A DNA stretch of 64,000 nt from [Borrelia] tanukii (GTDB taxonomy: Bacteria; Spirochaetota; Spirochaetia; Borreliales; Borreliaceae): positions 248,001 through 312,000 of the forward strand of contig NZ_CP124038.1 of assembly GCF_030436345.1 (NCBI RefSeq), in the 5' to 3' direction. How positions within the stretch are numbered: the first letter of the stretch is position 1; each line of letters opens with the position of its first letter. The notes under the pieces were generated by a model, which saw only the letters and a program-made list of their open reading frames with translations, was not told where the DNA came from and ran no database searches. The position numbers were made by a program, and so were the translations under genes. Below, one piece after another: positions 18,049 to 27,545 of the stretch.

Positions 18049-18258
18049 TTGGTAACAGTCAATGTGGACAAAAATGAAAATCTTGAAAAAGCATTGAAAC
18101 GTTTTAAAAGAATGATTGAAAAAGAAGCAATTATTCGCGAATGGAAAAGAAGAGAATACTATGAAAAACCATCCACAATCCGTGTTAAAAAGGAAAAAGC
18201 TTTTAAAAGAAAACAAGCAAAAAAAGTAAGAAAATTAAAACAAAAAACTAATAGGTAG
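18049..18258 (+). CDS. rpsU: 30S ribosomal protein S21
   Basis: Small basic ribosomal protein of 69 residues, normal for S21. It starts [20 protein letters not shown] and includes the family's [22 protein letters not shown] core and a Lys/Arg-rich tail. S21 helps initiate translation near the mRNA-anti-SD helix. The start codon is TTG, rescued by a perfect Shine-Dalgarno sequence. It lies 14 bases after an M23 peptidase gene, an unusual partner. B31 counterpart BB0256. Confidence 0.97.
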   Translation: MVTVNVDKNENLEKALKRFKRMIEKEAIIREWKRREYYEKPSTIRVKKEKAFKRKQAKKVRKLKQKTNR

Positions 18259-18265
18259 AGATAAC

Positions 18266-18291
18266 AAGAGATGTTCAAATGGATATCTCTT
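18266..18291. terminator. Weak hairpin between rpsU and ftsK
   Basis: AAGAGAT (18266-18272) pairs with ATCTCTT (18285-18291) around a 12-base loop, followed by TATTTTAAATT. It lies between the convergent ends of rpsU and ftsK, the right place for a terminator, but the stem has only seven pairs. Confidence 0.5.
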
Positions 18292-18295
18292 TATT

Positions 18296-20647
18296 TTAAA
18301 TTAATACCTCTCTTGGTTTTGATCCATTAACAGGTCCTACATACCCCATATCTTCCATAATTTCAATAATTCGAGCTGCTCTATTGTAACCTATTTTCAA
18401 CCTTCTTTGTAGATAAGATGCTGATGCTTTTCTTGTGGCTTTAACAATCTCAAGAGCTTCATCAAACATTGGCTCATCAGAAGGCCCAAGAGCAACTAAA
18501 TCTGGCTCTTTTACACTATCAATAAATATCTCATCATCAATATAATTTGGAGAACCAAATTTTTTAACCTCTTCAACAAGTCTGTAAACTTCTCTTTCCT
18601 TTAAAAATCCACCTTGAATTCTTTGAGGAAAAGGATTTAAAGAACTAATATAAAGCATGTCCCCCTTTCCTAAAAGCTTTTCAGCACCAGAAGATCCAAG
18701 AATTATTCTAGAATCCATAGAGCTAGCTACCATAAAAGAAATCCTTGAAGGAAAATTAGCTTTTATTACCCCTGTAATAACGTCAACTGAGGGTCTTTGA
18801 GTCGCAAGAACCAAATGAATCCCCACAGCTCTAGCCATTGCAGCAAGTCTAGAAATTAAATTTTCCAAATCTTTCCTTGCAGAAAGAATAAGATCTGCAA
18901 ATTCATCAATAATTATTACAAGATATGGTAAAACCATTAAATTCAAATTCTCATCTTTTACTTTTTTATTATAAGAAGAAATATCTCTTACCAATAAATT
19001 ATCAAGAAGCACATACCTTCGCTCCATCTCATCAAGACACCATCTAAGAGCTTCTAAAGCTCTCTTTACATCTGTAATAACTGGAGTTAATAAATGAGGA
19101 ATGTCATTGAAAAGTTTAAGCTCAACTATTTTGGGATCTATCATAATTAATTTCACTTCGTCTGGAGATTTTGAAAAAATAATTGAGGCAATTAAAGAGT
19201 TAACACAAACCGATTTACCTGCCCCAGTTGCACCAGCTATTAATAGATGTGGAGAATTAACAAGATCAAAAACAATATTTTCTCCACTAATTTCTTTTCC
19301 AAGAGCAAAAGGAATTCTAAAATCACCCCTGAATTCCTTGCTGTCTATTATCTCTGAAATTAAAATAAACTCACGTCTTTTATTAGGAATTTCAATTCCT
19401 ACAGCTTCTCTGCCAGGAATCGGAGCAATAATTCTAACCCTAATAGCTGCAAGTCTTAAGGCAATATTATCAGAAATAGAAGTAATCTTAGAAAGCTTAA
19501 TTCCCTTATCCGGACGAACAGCATACATTGTCACAACAGGCCCTTTAATAATATCTATTAATTTAGCATTAATATTAAACTCTTTTAATGTCTCCTGGAG
19601 AATCACTGATTGCTTTTGAATTTCTTTCTCATATTCAATATCCTCTACATCATTTTTAACCTCTTTCTGGTCAAAAACTGAAATATCAATAACGTAAGAA
19701 TCATTTTTTTTATTCAAAACTACATTTTCATTATGAACATGTGGAATAGTAACTTGGCTAATTATGCCTTTAGTCCTTATTTCGCCAGCCTTAACCTTTC
19801 CGCTAATAATTAACTTATTATCTTCAAGATTGTCCAAATATTTATACTCACAAGACTCATCAATTTCATCTGTATTTAAAGCATTATCATTTGAAGTCTC
19901 CTTATCCGAAGAGCTTGCTTCTACGGAATCTGAGCCTTCAAAAACAGTTTTGGCTAAATTAACATTAGAAGGTTTTTTATTGTTTCTTAAAAAAGCACTA
20001 AATGACCATAAAGCTTGATATTCCTCATCATTAATAATATTATTTTTCTCATCAAAAACTTGAGAATCTTTTAGATCTTCTTCAAAATCTCCATAAACTT
20101 TTATATCTTTTTTTACATCCAATGAATTTGAAAAGGGGAAATAACTTAATATATTTTCAAACAAAATTTTGATCTTAAACTCTAAAAATTTAAAAGCATC
20201 TAAAATAAAATTAACATCCTTGAAAAGGACATAATTCAAGTAAATCCAAACAACAAATTCTAAAATCAAAAGAATAAAAATAAAAAGATTTCCCAATATT
20301 ATGCCGAAATTAATAAGAAATATCTTAATAAGATAAGATTTTTCAACATTAGAATTAATTTTTATTAAAAAAATCAAAGTAAAAAACAATATTACCGTAT
20401 AATTCCAATTAAATATAAATCGTTTAGTAAAAATATGTTTTTTGTAAGCGTACCAATTAACAAGTGGATAAATTATTAAATAAAATGACAAGAATGAAAA
20501 AACATTAAGCAGTATTTGTCCTATTAGATTGAAAACAAAAAATATAAACATATTGCTCAAAGGAGTCAATGCTACAAAAAGAGAAAAAGAAATAACCGAA
20601 AGCATAAAAAAAAACAAAAATTGAAAATACTGATAAAAATCTTTCAT
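18296..20647 (-). CDS. ftsK: DNA translocase FtsK/SpoIIIE
   Basis: Septal DNA pump that clears chromosome termini during division. The 783-residue protein has four or so membrane helices in the first 160 residues, a charged linker (about 170-330), and the RecA-like motor. Motor landmarks are Walker [14 protein letters not shown], Walker [11 protein letters not shown], and the [20 protein letters not shown] block. The gamma winged-helix domain ([19 protein letters not shown]) ends the protein. The ATG overlaps the uppP stop by four bases. The genus has a linear chromosome, so the role of sequence polarity is not obvious. B31 counterpart BB0257. Confidence 0.96.
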   Translation of the reverse strand: MKDFYQYFQFLFFFMLSVISFSLFVALTPLSNMFIFFVFNLIGQILLNVFSFLSFYLIIYPLVNWYAYKKHIFTKRFIFNWNYTVILFFTLIFLIKINSNVEKSYLIKIFLINFGIILGNLFIFILLILEFVVWIYLNYVLFKDVNFILDAFKFLEFKIKILFENILSYFPFSNSLDVKKDIKVYGDFEEDLKDSQVFDEKNNIINDEEYQALWSFSAFLRNNKKPSNVNLAKTVFEGSDSVEASSSDKETSNDNALNTDEIDESCEYKYLDNLEDNKLIISGKVKAGEIRTKGIISQVTIPHVHNENVVLNKKNDSYVIDISVFDQKEVKNDVEDIEYEKEIQKQSVILQETLKEFNINAKLIDIIKGPVVTMYAVRPDKGIKLSKITSISDNIALRLAAIRVRIIAPIPGREAVGIEIPNKRREFILISEIIDSKEFRGDFRIPFALGKEISGENIVFDLVNSPHLLIAGATGAGKSVCVNSLIASIIFSKSPDEVKLIMIDPKIVELKLFNDIPHLLTPVITDVKRALEALRWCLDEMERRYVLLDNLLVRDISSYNKKVKDENLNLMVLPYLVIIIDEFADLILSARKDLENLISRLAAMARAVGIHLVLATQRPSVDVITGVIKANFPSRISFMVASSMDSRIILGSSGAEKLLGKGDMLYISSLNPFPQRIQGGFLKEREVYRLVEEVKKFGSPNYIDDEIFIDSVKEPDLVALGPSDEPMFDEALEIVKATRKASASYLQRRLKIGYNRAARIIEIMEDMGYVGPVNGSKPREVLI

Positions 20648-21444
20648 ATTCTAAAAAAATAACAAACTGTAATTGAAAGTGCAAATAAATATATTGAGAA
20701 ATAATATAGTTTTTTGCTATTAAGCATTTTAAAAAAGAAATTTATTGAAAAAATACCAACAACAAAAGCAACCAATGCTCCTAAGTTTATTTCAAAAAAA
20801 TTCAAAACCATAAAAATATCATAAAATTCTTTATGCTTTAATAAAATTGCTCCAAAAACTATTGGGATTAAAGACAAAAATGAAATTTCAAATGCACTTT
20901 TTCTATTAAATCCTAGAGCCGTCGCAGAAAAAATTGTAATACCTGAACGAGAGATTCCTGGAAGCGCACCTAAGCCTTGCATCAGCCCCATAAAAATTCC
21001 TACTAACAAAATATTACCTTTAAAATTAATTTTAAAAAAATTAAATTCTAGCATCAAGATTAAAATCCCTGTTATAACAAAATTAATTAAAACAAAAGGC
21101 AATGTAAACATTCTCTCGTATTTTGAAATAAAAATTCCAACAACTCCGGTAACAATAGTTATTATTAATAATAGCAACATTAATTTCAAATTTGTTAAAT
21201 CAGATTTATTAGTTTTTCTTAAAGAAAATCTAATAAAAGCTAAAATAAGCTCTAAAATCCTTTGGCGATAGTAAATAATAATCACTAAAACTGTTGCAAG
21301 GTGTAAATAAATATCAAATATTATTGGAAGCTTTAAATGCATAAAATGACTAAAAAGCAACAAATGTCCCGAACTAGATATTGGTAAAAACTCTGTAATA
21401 CCTTGAACAATACCCAAAATAATTGCACTTAAAATATTTGTCAT
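20644..21444 (-). CDS. uppP: Undecaprenyl-diphosphate phosphatase
   Basis: Membrane phosphatase (BacA/UppP) that recycles undecaprenyl diphosphate to the carrier used for lipid II. ATG at 21444 ([11 protein letters not shown], 266 residues) follows GGAG by six bases; an in-frame TTG 12 bases upstream overlaps that site and is unlikely. About eight membrane helices are seen. Family motifs are intact: the [15 protein letters not shown] loop and [10 protein letters not shown]. It sits between slt and ftsK and overlaps ftsK by four bases, a wall-related group. B31 counterpart BB0258. Confidence 0.96.
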   Translation of the reverse strand: MTNILSAIILGIVQGITEFLPISSSGHLLLFSHFMHLKLPIIFDIYLHLATVLVIIIYYRQRILELILAFIRFSLRKTNKSDLTNLKLMLLLLIITIVTGVVGIFISKYERMFTLPFVLINFVITGILILMLEFNFFKINFKGNILLVGIFMGLMQGLGALPGISRSGITIFSATALGFNRKSAFEISFLSLIPIVFGAILLKHKEFYDIFMVLNFFEINLGALVAFVVGIFSINFFFKMLNSKKLYYFSIYLFALSITVCYFFRI

Positions 21445-21458
21445 TAAATGCTCCAATA

Positions 21459-23612
21459 TTAATTTTTGGGAAATTCGCCCATAATTTTAACTATTACCGA
21501 ATCTATTCCCTTCTTTTCATACAAAGCGTCATAAAATACCGAATAAACTAATATTTTTTTAATATAATTTCTAGTCTGACTAAAAGGAATTGCCTCAATA
21601 AAAAGCTCTTTCGATAAATGTCCATAACTTTTTTCCCATTTTCTAACATTACCAATACCCCCATTGTAAGATGCAAGAGCCTTATAAAGACTACCGGTTG
21701 TTGATATTCTTTTTTTTAAATAATATGTCCCAATTATTATATTATCTTTTGGGGTCTTTAAATCATAATCAAAATATTTAAGTTCTTTAGAAATATCATT
21801 CGCTGTTGCCGGCATAATCTGCATAAGGCCAACAGCGCCAGGCTTTGAGACAGCATTTTTTTCAAAGCTGCTTTCCGCTTTTATTAAAGAAAATACAATA
21901 CTGGTTTCAAGCCCACGCCTTTTAGCCCAATATTCTACTAAAGATCCATACAAATAAGGATAAAGCCTTTTATAGTCATTTTCCATTAAAGCAGATTCAT
22001 CTTGATTTACAAGATAATTAATCACAAGAGTCGCATCGTAATAATTTTCACTCTTTAAAAGTTCATCGTATACTCTTCGATAAAAATCGAGTGAAAATTT
22101 ATATCCATTCCTAAAATCCTCAGAAATAAACCCTCTAACATAATGACAAAGATTAAATTTTAAAAAACCCTCCAAAAAAATCTCATAATCAGATTGCTCA
22201 TATTTAACATCAAGCCCATTTGTAAAAAATTCATCAATATTTTGATCTAATAAGTATCTGCTCATAAATGAAGAATATGACCATTTATCATAATTAACCG
22301 CAGAATGCAAAAGACTCTTATATTCTCCGCTTACACTAGGTTTAATTAATTTATGATAAATAAGTCTTGCATTAATAAAGGCAAGCTTAGACAAAATAGA
22401 ATCAGAAATGACTTTTTGAGCATTAGAATAAAGTTTATAAAGATTGTCATAATCTTCAAGCTGAATTGATTCCAAAATATAATCTTCTAAGATCTTAATA
22501 AAAGTAGAATTTTTTTTATCGCTCTCAGTATAAAACTTGGCTATGCTTTCGGCAAAATAATCTCTTGCACTTTTAGTAAAAATTAAATTACTAAAAGCCG
22601 TATTAAGTAAAGTAAGCCTATTAATCTCATTATTAAGATTTACACCTTCAAGATACTCTTTTAAAATAAGAAGGCCTAAATTATTTTTTCTCCTAAGATT
22701 TAAAATACCCAAATAATAATTCTTATATTTGCTTTTTATTTTACTAAAAAATGTTAACGCATTTGAAATTTTGCCAGAACTAATAAAAGCCTTATAAACA
22801 TCACTTAACACAATGTTATTGTCATAATAACCATTTAAACCATTTTTATTCAATATATTTATTGCACTATTAAAATTACCATTCGCCACTTCATACTTAA
22901 ATCTAACAAGATTTAGAAAATTTGTGCCAAAGTACTTAGACTTATTTTCAATAATAAAGTAATCATAAGCTCTTACATGTAAATAATTTGCAGGTAAACT
23001 CTCAAAAAGTTTATTAAAATAAATTTTTGACTCACTTACATTAGAAAGATTAAGATAAAGAGCTGCTTTTAATAAAATATTTTCATTTTCCTGATAATCA
23101 GAAAATTTCATCTTATCAAGCCTATTTAAAAGACTAAGTGCTTTATCGTTTTTCTTTTGCCAATAAAGACTTTTGAAGTACCCTAGTATAATAAATTTAT
23201 TATTTTCGTATTTTTTATAAAGCCTTTCCCCAATCAATTCAGAAGCAAAATAATCTTTTATTGAGTTAAAATATTCAATAAGTTTAATTCCAGCAAACTG
23301 AGATGAAATATTGTCCCCTTGAGCTATAGCCTTTTTCATATACTCTACAAATTTTTCTTCAAATCCTATTTTTTTAAACAAATAAGCAACATATATATAA
23401 GAACTTGGATCTATGTTAAAATATTCATCAAATTTTTTTTTTGAATAATCAAAATTCCATAACCAATTTAAATTATTTAAATCAAACTCTTTTGAATGCG
23501 ACTTAATAAAATCATTGCCTGAAATTTCTTTTTTAACAAAACAAGAAAATAAAGTCAAAAATAAAAAAAGAAAAAGAAAATTGTGCAATACATAAGAACT
23601 TTTGTTAAACAT
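21459..23612 (-). CDS. slt: Lytic transglycosylase (Slt/GH23), probable lipoprotein
   Basis: Peptidoglycan lytic enzyme. ATG at 23612 ([11 protein letters not shown], 717 residues) is chosen because it begins a signal peptide ending in the lipobox-like LFSC and follows GGAAAAG; upstream in-frame codons would bury it. A long helical, TPR-like region (about 30-560) precedes the catalytic domain. The catalytic Glu lies in IKAESSF, with [13 protein letters not shown] and ASYNGG, all diagnostic of GH23. B31 counterpart BB0259, which I recall being reported as needed for proper periplasmic flagella, presumably by opening the wall for the rod. It overlaps the upstream gene by eight bases. Confidence 0.92.
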   Translation of the reverse strand: MFNKSSYVLHNFLFLFLFLTLFSCFVKKEISGNDFIKSHSKEFDLNNLNWLWNFDYSKKKFDEYFNIDPSSYIYVAYLFKKIGFEEKFVEYMKKAIAQGDNISSQFAGIKLIEYFNSIKDYFASELIGERLYKKYENNKFIILGYFKSLYWQKKNDKALSLLNRLDKMKFSDYQENENILLKAALYLNLSNVSESKIYFNKLFESLPANYLHVRAYDYFIIENKSKYFGTNFLNLVRFKYEVANGNFNSAINILNKNGLNGYYDNNIVLSDVYKAFISSGKISNALTFFSKIKSKYKNYYLGILNLRRKNNLGLLILKEYLEGVNLNNEINRLTLLNTAFSNLIFTKSARDYFAESIAKFYTESDKKNSTFIKILEDYILESIQLEDYDNLYKLYSNAQKVISDSILSKLAFINARLIYHKLIKPSVSGEYKSLLHSAVNYDKWSYSSFMSRYLLDQNIDEFFTNGLDVKYEQSDYEIFLEGFLKFNLCHYVRGFISEDFRNGYKFSLDFYRRVYDELLKSENYYDATLVINYLVNQDESALMENDYKRLYPYLYGSLVEYWAKRRGLETSIVFSLIKAESSFEKNAVSKPGAVGLMQIMPATANDISKELKYFDYDLKTPKDNIIIGTYYLKKRISTTGSLYKALASYNGGIGNVRKWEKSYGHLSKELFIEAIPFSQTRNYIKKILVYSVFYDALYEKKGIDSVIVKIMGEFPKN

Positions 23613-24639
23613 GTTGATCTTTTCCATATCTCTCAATTTTCTTTTTATTACATTCAAAGCAATATGAGACAAAATCTCTAGGCTTTAAAATTTTTGAAAA
23701 AACTAAAAACAAAGAAAAAAATATCAAAAGAAAAAGAGAAATAAGGCTTAAATACAGCATAGGAGAATGAACTACTCCTTCACTTGAATTTAATTTAAAA
23801 TTATTTTTAGCAACATCACTATCAAAATCTTCTCTAAGATCTAGTTCAACATCTTCATCTGAAGTATCTATTAAATCTTTGTCAATGTCTGCAATAATGT
23901 CTTCAACGCTTAAATCATGCAAATTTTCTTCTTCTTCCTCTGAAGAGAGTTCTTCTAATTTTTGAAACTCAAAATTATTAAAATTCAAAGGATCCTCATT
24001 AATATACTCAGCTTTTTTATTTTCTAAATTAAACTCTTTAGAATCAACATAACTATCATCATTATCATTATCATCGTCATTATCATCAAAATCTTCAAAA
24101 TCTGAATCATTTGACTCGATTTTTTGATCTTCTTCGGTTTTTAGATCTAAAGAATTAATAGTAGGCATACTTAAATCAGAAACATCTTTTTTAACAAAAT
24201 CATCTTTCTCTTCAAAATTTAAATCAAATTCAGAACCCAAATTTTCAACAGACAAATCATTACCAATACCACTTTTAAAATCATCTAAAAGACTATTATC
24301 ATTAGATCCTTTAACGGTTTGATTAAAATCTACAAGACTTAAATCAAATTTCGATTTATCTTGAATTCCATCAGATTCACTATAAACATAAAGTATTTCA
24401 TCCATAACTTTAAAATAAACATTGACACTCAAGCTTTCCTGTTTTAAATTATCCAAGAAAAAAGAACCAACTAAAAAAGGATCCGAAAAATCTTCATATT
24501 CACTGACATAAAAATTCAACTTAATGCTAGTATCACCTGCAATCTTGCCCAATATTACTCTCTTAACAGAACTATCATCTAAATTCAAAACCGAATAATA
24601 TTCATTATTAGATAATTTTATCGCTAAAAACCCTTTCAA
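23605..24639 (-). CDS. Acidic protein with C-terminal membrane anchor, function unknown
   Basis: Protein of 344 residues that I do not recognise. The first 90 or so residues look like a folded beta-rich domain. Residues of about 95-285 are low complexity and strongly acidic, with long Asp/Glu/Ser runs. One hydrophobic segment (about 295-318) is followed by a short basic tail with a CFEC pair. The start is TTG, with AGAGG nine bases upstream, and no ATG is available. It is first in a run with slt, uppP and ftsK, so a cell-envelope role is likely. The absence of a signal peptide suggests the acidic part stays in the cytoplasm. B31 counterpart BB0260. Confidence 0.85.
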   Translation of the reverse strand: MKGFLAIKLSNNEYYSVLNLDDSSVKRVILGKIAGDTSIKLNFYVSEYEDFSDPFLVGSFFLDNLKQESLSVNVYFKVMDEILYVYSESDGIQDKSKFDLSLVDFNQTVKGSNDNSLLDDFKSGIGNDLSVENLGSEFDLNFEEKDDFVKKDVSDLSMPTINSLDLKTEEDQKIESNDSDFEDFDDNDDDNDNDDSYVDSKEFNLENKKAEYINEDPLNFNNFEFQKLEELSSEEEEENLHDLSVEDIIADIDKDLIDTSDEDVELDLREDFDSDVAKNNFKLNSSEGVVHSPMLYLSLISLFLLIFFSLFLVFSKILKPRDFVSYCFECNKKKIERYGKDQHV

Positions 24640-24688
24640 AAATTACAACCTCTTTGCTTTATTTTATTGAAACCAAACTTATATAATA

Positions 24689-24720
24689 ATTATAGTTATC
24701 ATTATTATTATAACTATAAT
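24689..24720. repeat. Inverted repeat in divergent promoter region
   Basis: Perfect 11-base arms, ATTATAGTTAT (24689-24699) and ATAACTATAAT (24710-24720), are spaced by ten bases. Both ends contain TATAAT-type -10 boxes: 24689-24694 reading left for the acidic-protein gene, and 24715-24725 reading right for the TPR gene. It could be an operator or two mirrored promoters. Confidence 0.6.
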
Positions 24721-24794
24721 ATAATATAAATAATGTGATGTTCAACTTACAAATTACTTTTATTTTAAGTAAATAACTTTTATTAAAGGTAGCT

Positions 24795-24824
24795 ATGATT
24801 ATGCAAATTAATGAGATATTTTGA
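24795..24824 (+). CDS. Possible nine-codon leader ORF upstream of the TPR gene
   Basis: AAAGG (24785-24789) lies five bases before an ATG that opens MIMQINEIF and a TGA stop at 24822-24824. The next gene's own AGGAG site follows at 24829. The layout is that of a translated leader, but nine codons can occur by chance. Confidence 0.25.
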   Translation: MIMQINEIF

Positions 24825-24841
24825 ATTTAGGAGCAATACGA

Positions 24842-26224
24842 GTGTTATCGCTATTTATAGTAATCTCTTCATTGATAGTATTTATTTTAGTATTTTTATT
24901 TTTTAAAATAGCATTAAAACTTACAATAGGAAAAACTAGAGGAAAAATAAAAAAAGATGATGAGAGAACGCGAAAATTAATCGAAAGAGCAATTTCTCTA
25001 TTAAAAACAAATCCAAATGAAATAGGTGCTCTTGAAATTTTAAATAATTATTACTACAAAAATAAAGACTACGAAAATGGTATAAAATATGCAAAAAAAT
25101 TATGCCAATTAATAGAAGACAACCCAATAAGCCAAGAAATAAACACATTTAAAGCCTTTTTAAGCTATGGATTTTATAACCTTAAAAGAAATTTTAACAG
25201 GGAAGCCTTAGAATTTTTAAAAAAAGCTTATTTGATAAAAAAATCAGATGAAGATGCAAATTATTATCTTGGTATAGCATTCTTAAAAAACGAAATGTAT
25301 AAAGAAGCTCTATACTATCTTACAAAAGTCTACAAGTTTAATAAAAATAATAAAGACATCCTAAAACACATAGGAATAGCTTTATTTAATCTGGAAAGCT
25401 ATAGAAAAGCTGCTGGAATATTTAATAATATAAAAAAACACATACAAGGCGACATTGACGCTCTTTTGGCGTATGCTAAGTCTTTGTCAAAAATGAATCA
25501 AGATTATCTGGCACTAGAGATTGCTAACAAAATAAAACAAAAAGATGGAATGATTTATGAGGCTTTATTAATTACATCTGAAATTCATTCAAAAAATAAA
25601 GAATTAGAAAAATTAGAACAAAATATTAAAGAAATAATAAAAGTAAAACCTGACTTGCCTAAAAAAGTTTTCCTTGAATTATTTTATAATCTTGGAGAAC
25701 TCCAAATCTCTGTTGAAAATTACCAAAAAGCTACAGAAGCTTTTAGCAAAGTTGAAGATATTGATCCAAATTACAAAAAAATTAAAGAAAAATTAGAATT
25801 TAGCAAAAGATTAAACGAAAACATAGCACTAAGAATATATTTGCGCAGCTCAAAAGAAAATTTTGGGAAAATAGCAAATGAAATTATTTTAAAACTATAT
25901 TTAAATAAATTCCAAGTAAGAGATTCTAAAATAAACGAAATAACATCACAATTTATTGACATGAACTTTCACTTAGCTAACAATCAGTGGGAAGAAAATT
26001 TAATAGTACGCTTTGTAAGAACTGAACAAGATACTTTTGGTGAATTATTTTTAAAAGATTTCATTTCAAAAATAAAAGAAAATAAAATAAAAGGGCTCTG
26101 TATTGCTCCATCAAAATTTTCTTTAAAAGCTAAACAAATGATTGAAGGAAGGCTTATTGATTTAGTAGAAGGCAAAAAACTAACTCAAATACTTAAAAAA
26201 ATCAACATATCCAAATACACATGA
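24842..26224 (+). CDS. Membrane-anchored TPR-repeat protein
   Basis: Protein of 460 residues starting at GTG 24842, eight bases after AGGAG; the longer in-frame TTG start at 24821 would place the ribosome site inside the gene. A single N-terminal membrane helix (about 5-25) is followed by a basic stretch and helical repeats from about 45 to 340, with TPR spacing visible (for example YYLGIAFLKNEMYKEALYYL). A distinct C-terminal region of about 100 residues follows. TPR arrays bind protein partners, so it is probably a scaffold at the inner membrane. The partner is unknown. B31 counterpart BB0261. Confidence 0.88.
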   Translation: MLSLFIVISSLIVFILVFLFFKIALKLTIGKTRGKIKKDDERTRKLIERAISLLKTNPNEIGALEILNNYYYKNKDYENGIKYAKKLCQLIEDNPISQEINTFKAFLSYGFYNLKRNFNREALEFLKKAYLIKKSDEDANYYLGIAFLKNEMYKEALYYLTKVYKFNKNNKDILKHIGIALFNLESYRKAAGIFNNIKKHIQGDIDALLAYAKSLSKMNQDYLALEIANKIKQKDGMIYEALLITSEIHSKNKELEKLEQNIKEIIKVKPDLPKKVFLELFYNLGELQISVENYQKATEAFSKVEDIDPNYKKIKEKLEFSKRLNENIALRIYLRSSKENFGKIANEIILKLYLNKFQVRDSKINEITSQFIDMNFHLANNQWEENLIVRFVRTEQDTFGELFLKDFISKIKENKIKGLCIAPSKFSLKAKQMIEGRLIDLVEGKKLTQILKKINISKYT

Positions 26225-26230
26225 AAAATA

Positions 26231-27484
26231 CTACCTTAAATATTTCATAGGATTTTCAGTTTTACCATTTTTGAAAATGGTAAAATGTAAGTGGTTGCCT
26301 GTGCTATAACCAGTACTTCCCATATAGCCTATTACTGTTCCCCTTGAAACTTTTTTCCCAACTTTAACAGCAAAAGAATTTAAATGCGCATATAAAGTTT
26401 GAAATCCGCTACTATGAGAAATAACAATATATTTACCATACCCTCCCGCATTAAATCCCACAGTTACAACAATACCCTCTCTTGAGGCTTTAATGGGAGT
26501 ATTGGCTAAATTTGCAATATCTATACCATTGTGGAAGCTAATAACCCCTGTAAACGGATCTGGTCGATAACCATATCCCGAAGTAATAACGCCTTGTACA
26601 GGATAAATAAAAGTCTCTCCTAATACCTCTTTTAAAAAATCTTTAGGTAATCTTCCTCCCGGAATAAACAATTTTTGCCCTAAAAATAAAACTTCATTAT
26701 CAAGATTATTAGAATCTAAAATATCCACTTTGGGAACATTGTAAGCACTAGCTATAGATGAAATAGAATCATTTTTTTTAACAACATAAACAATTCCTTT
26801 CATATTGGGAACTTTAATAACTGAATTTGGCTTAATATTTCTCACATCTTTAATTTCATTAAAAGAAATCAAAGTTTCACTAGTTATCTGATATCTAGCT
26901 GCAACATGAGAAAGCGTCTCTCCAGGCTTAATTTTATGATCAAACACCTTTAATACAAAATTTTTTTTAAATCCAGGAGCATTTGAAGAAACATTAGATT
27001 CAAGCAAATAACTACTAATTTGCGCTATATCTTGATCACTATAATATAAAAATGTATCAATAAAATAATCTTTGGGAAAAGTAAGTCTATTTAAAAAAAT
27101 ATACGAACCGTAGTAAGAAAAAATATTAATATAAAATATTAATATAAAAATAAAGATTATTGAATTAAGCTTAAAAACAAGCTTATAATCAAATTTTAAG
27201 CTAAGCATGTCAAAAAATTTCTCTTTAAAGTTCTTATAATGATATTTATATTCATAATGATTAATATTTTGTATTTTAAAATTATAGAAAAATTTAGAAA
27301 CTTTTTTAAGAAAATTTATTTTTTTTTTAAAAAAGTTTCTAAATTTAAAAACTTTTTTTCTTCTTTTGCCAATATTCCTAATATTGGCAAAATCTTTTAA
27401 TTCAAAATTAATATTCTTTTTATTATTGAACAAAAATTTTTTTTTACGTTTTTCTACCCTTTGCTTCTTTTTTGGTATAATCAT
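26231..27484 (-). CDS. LysM and M23 peptidase-domain membrane protein
   Basis: Wall-binding peptidase of 417 residues. A very basic cytoplasmic N-terminus (about 1-90, mostly Lys, Arg, Asn and Phe) leads to one membrane helix near 100-120. Two LysM domains follow (about 175-270; the first begins HKIKPGETLSHVA, the second YVVKKNDSISSIA), then a LytM domain with FHNGID and HLHFT motifs. The peptidase should act in the periplasm. The ATG has no clear Shine-Dalgarno sequence and lies about seven bases after the predicted transcription start. Two strong hairpins sit in the first 65 codons. Convergent with the TPR gene with six bases between. B31 counterpart BB0262. Confidence 0.92.
   Translation of the reverse strand: MIIPKKKQRVEKRKKKFLFNNKKNINFELKDFANIRNIGKRRKKVFKFRNFFKKKINFLKKVSKFFYNFKIQNINHYEYKYHYKNFKEKFFDMLSLKFDYKLVFKLNSIIFIFILIFYINIFSYYGSYIFLNRLTFPKDYFIDTFLYYSDQDIAQISSYLLESNVSSNAPGFKKNFVLKVFDHKIKPGETLSHVAARYQITSETLISFNEIKDVRNIKPNSVIKVPNMKGIVYVVKKNDSISSIASAYNVPKVDILDSNNLDNEVLFLGQKLFIPGGRLPKDFLKEVLGETFIYPVQGVITSGYGYRPDPFTGVISFHNGIDIANLANTPIKASREGIVVTVGFNAGGYGKYIVISHSSGFQTLYAHLNSFAVKVGKKVSRGTVIGYMGSTGYSTGNHLHFTIFKNGKTENPMKYLR
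26260..26285. repeat. Inverted repeat in the 3' end of the LysM/M23 gene
   Basis: TTTTACCATTTT and AAAATGGTAAAA form perfect 12-base arms around two bases. The repeat lies inside the last codons of the LysM/M23 gene and 36 bases past the stop of the convergent TPR gene. It may end TPR-gene transcription, but it lacks a U-tract. Confidence 0.55.
27290..27346. repeat. Perfect 20-bp inverted repeat inside the LysM/M23 coding region
   Basis: The 20-base arm at 27290-27309 (AAATTTAGAAACTTTTTTAA) is repeated as its exact reverse complement at 27327-27346, separated by 17 AT-rich bases. It covers roughly codons 47-65 of the gene and would form a long mRNA hairpin. Confidence 0.85.
27364..27392. repeat. 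Perfect 13-bp inverted repeat near the start of the LysM/M23 gene
   Basis: TTTTGCCAATATT (27364-27376) and AATATTGGCAAAA (27380-27392) flank the trinucleotide CCT. It covers roughly codons 31-40. Its stem holds a GGC/GCC core and is more stable than most local sequence. Confidence 0.85.
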
Positions 27485-27493
27485 AACATGCTA

Positions 27494-27511
27494 TTCCATT
27501 ATACAATGGAA
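27494..27511. promoter_or_regulatory. Dyad overlapping the promoter of the LysM/M23 gene, facing lepB
   Basis: TTCCATT-ATAC-AATGGAA is a perfect seven-base inverted repeat. On the minus strand it contains TATAAT (27498-27503), a good -10 about 14 bases from the LysM/M23 ATG. It lies in the 61-base gap to divergent lepB, so a bound protein could affect both genes. A fitting -35 is not clear. Confidence 0.5.
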
Positions 27512-27545
27512 AATTGCATTTTAATGAAAGCATTGTTTAAAAGTT

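Noticed and set aside
19101..19619. 172-codon plus-strand ORF opposite ftsK
   Set aside because: Entirely within the FtsK motor domain on the other strand with no independent support.
24640..24840. Riboswitch or attenuator upstream of the TPR gene
   Set aside because: The AT palindrome and leader ORF are reported, but no conserved riboswitch core could be recognised.
27120..27150. Short tandem repeat (AATATTAATATAAA twice) in the LysM/M23 gene
   Set aside because: It encodes a hydrophobic membrane helix in an AT-only stretch and is easily produced by codon bias.
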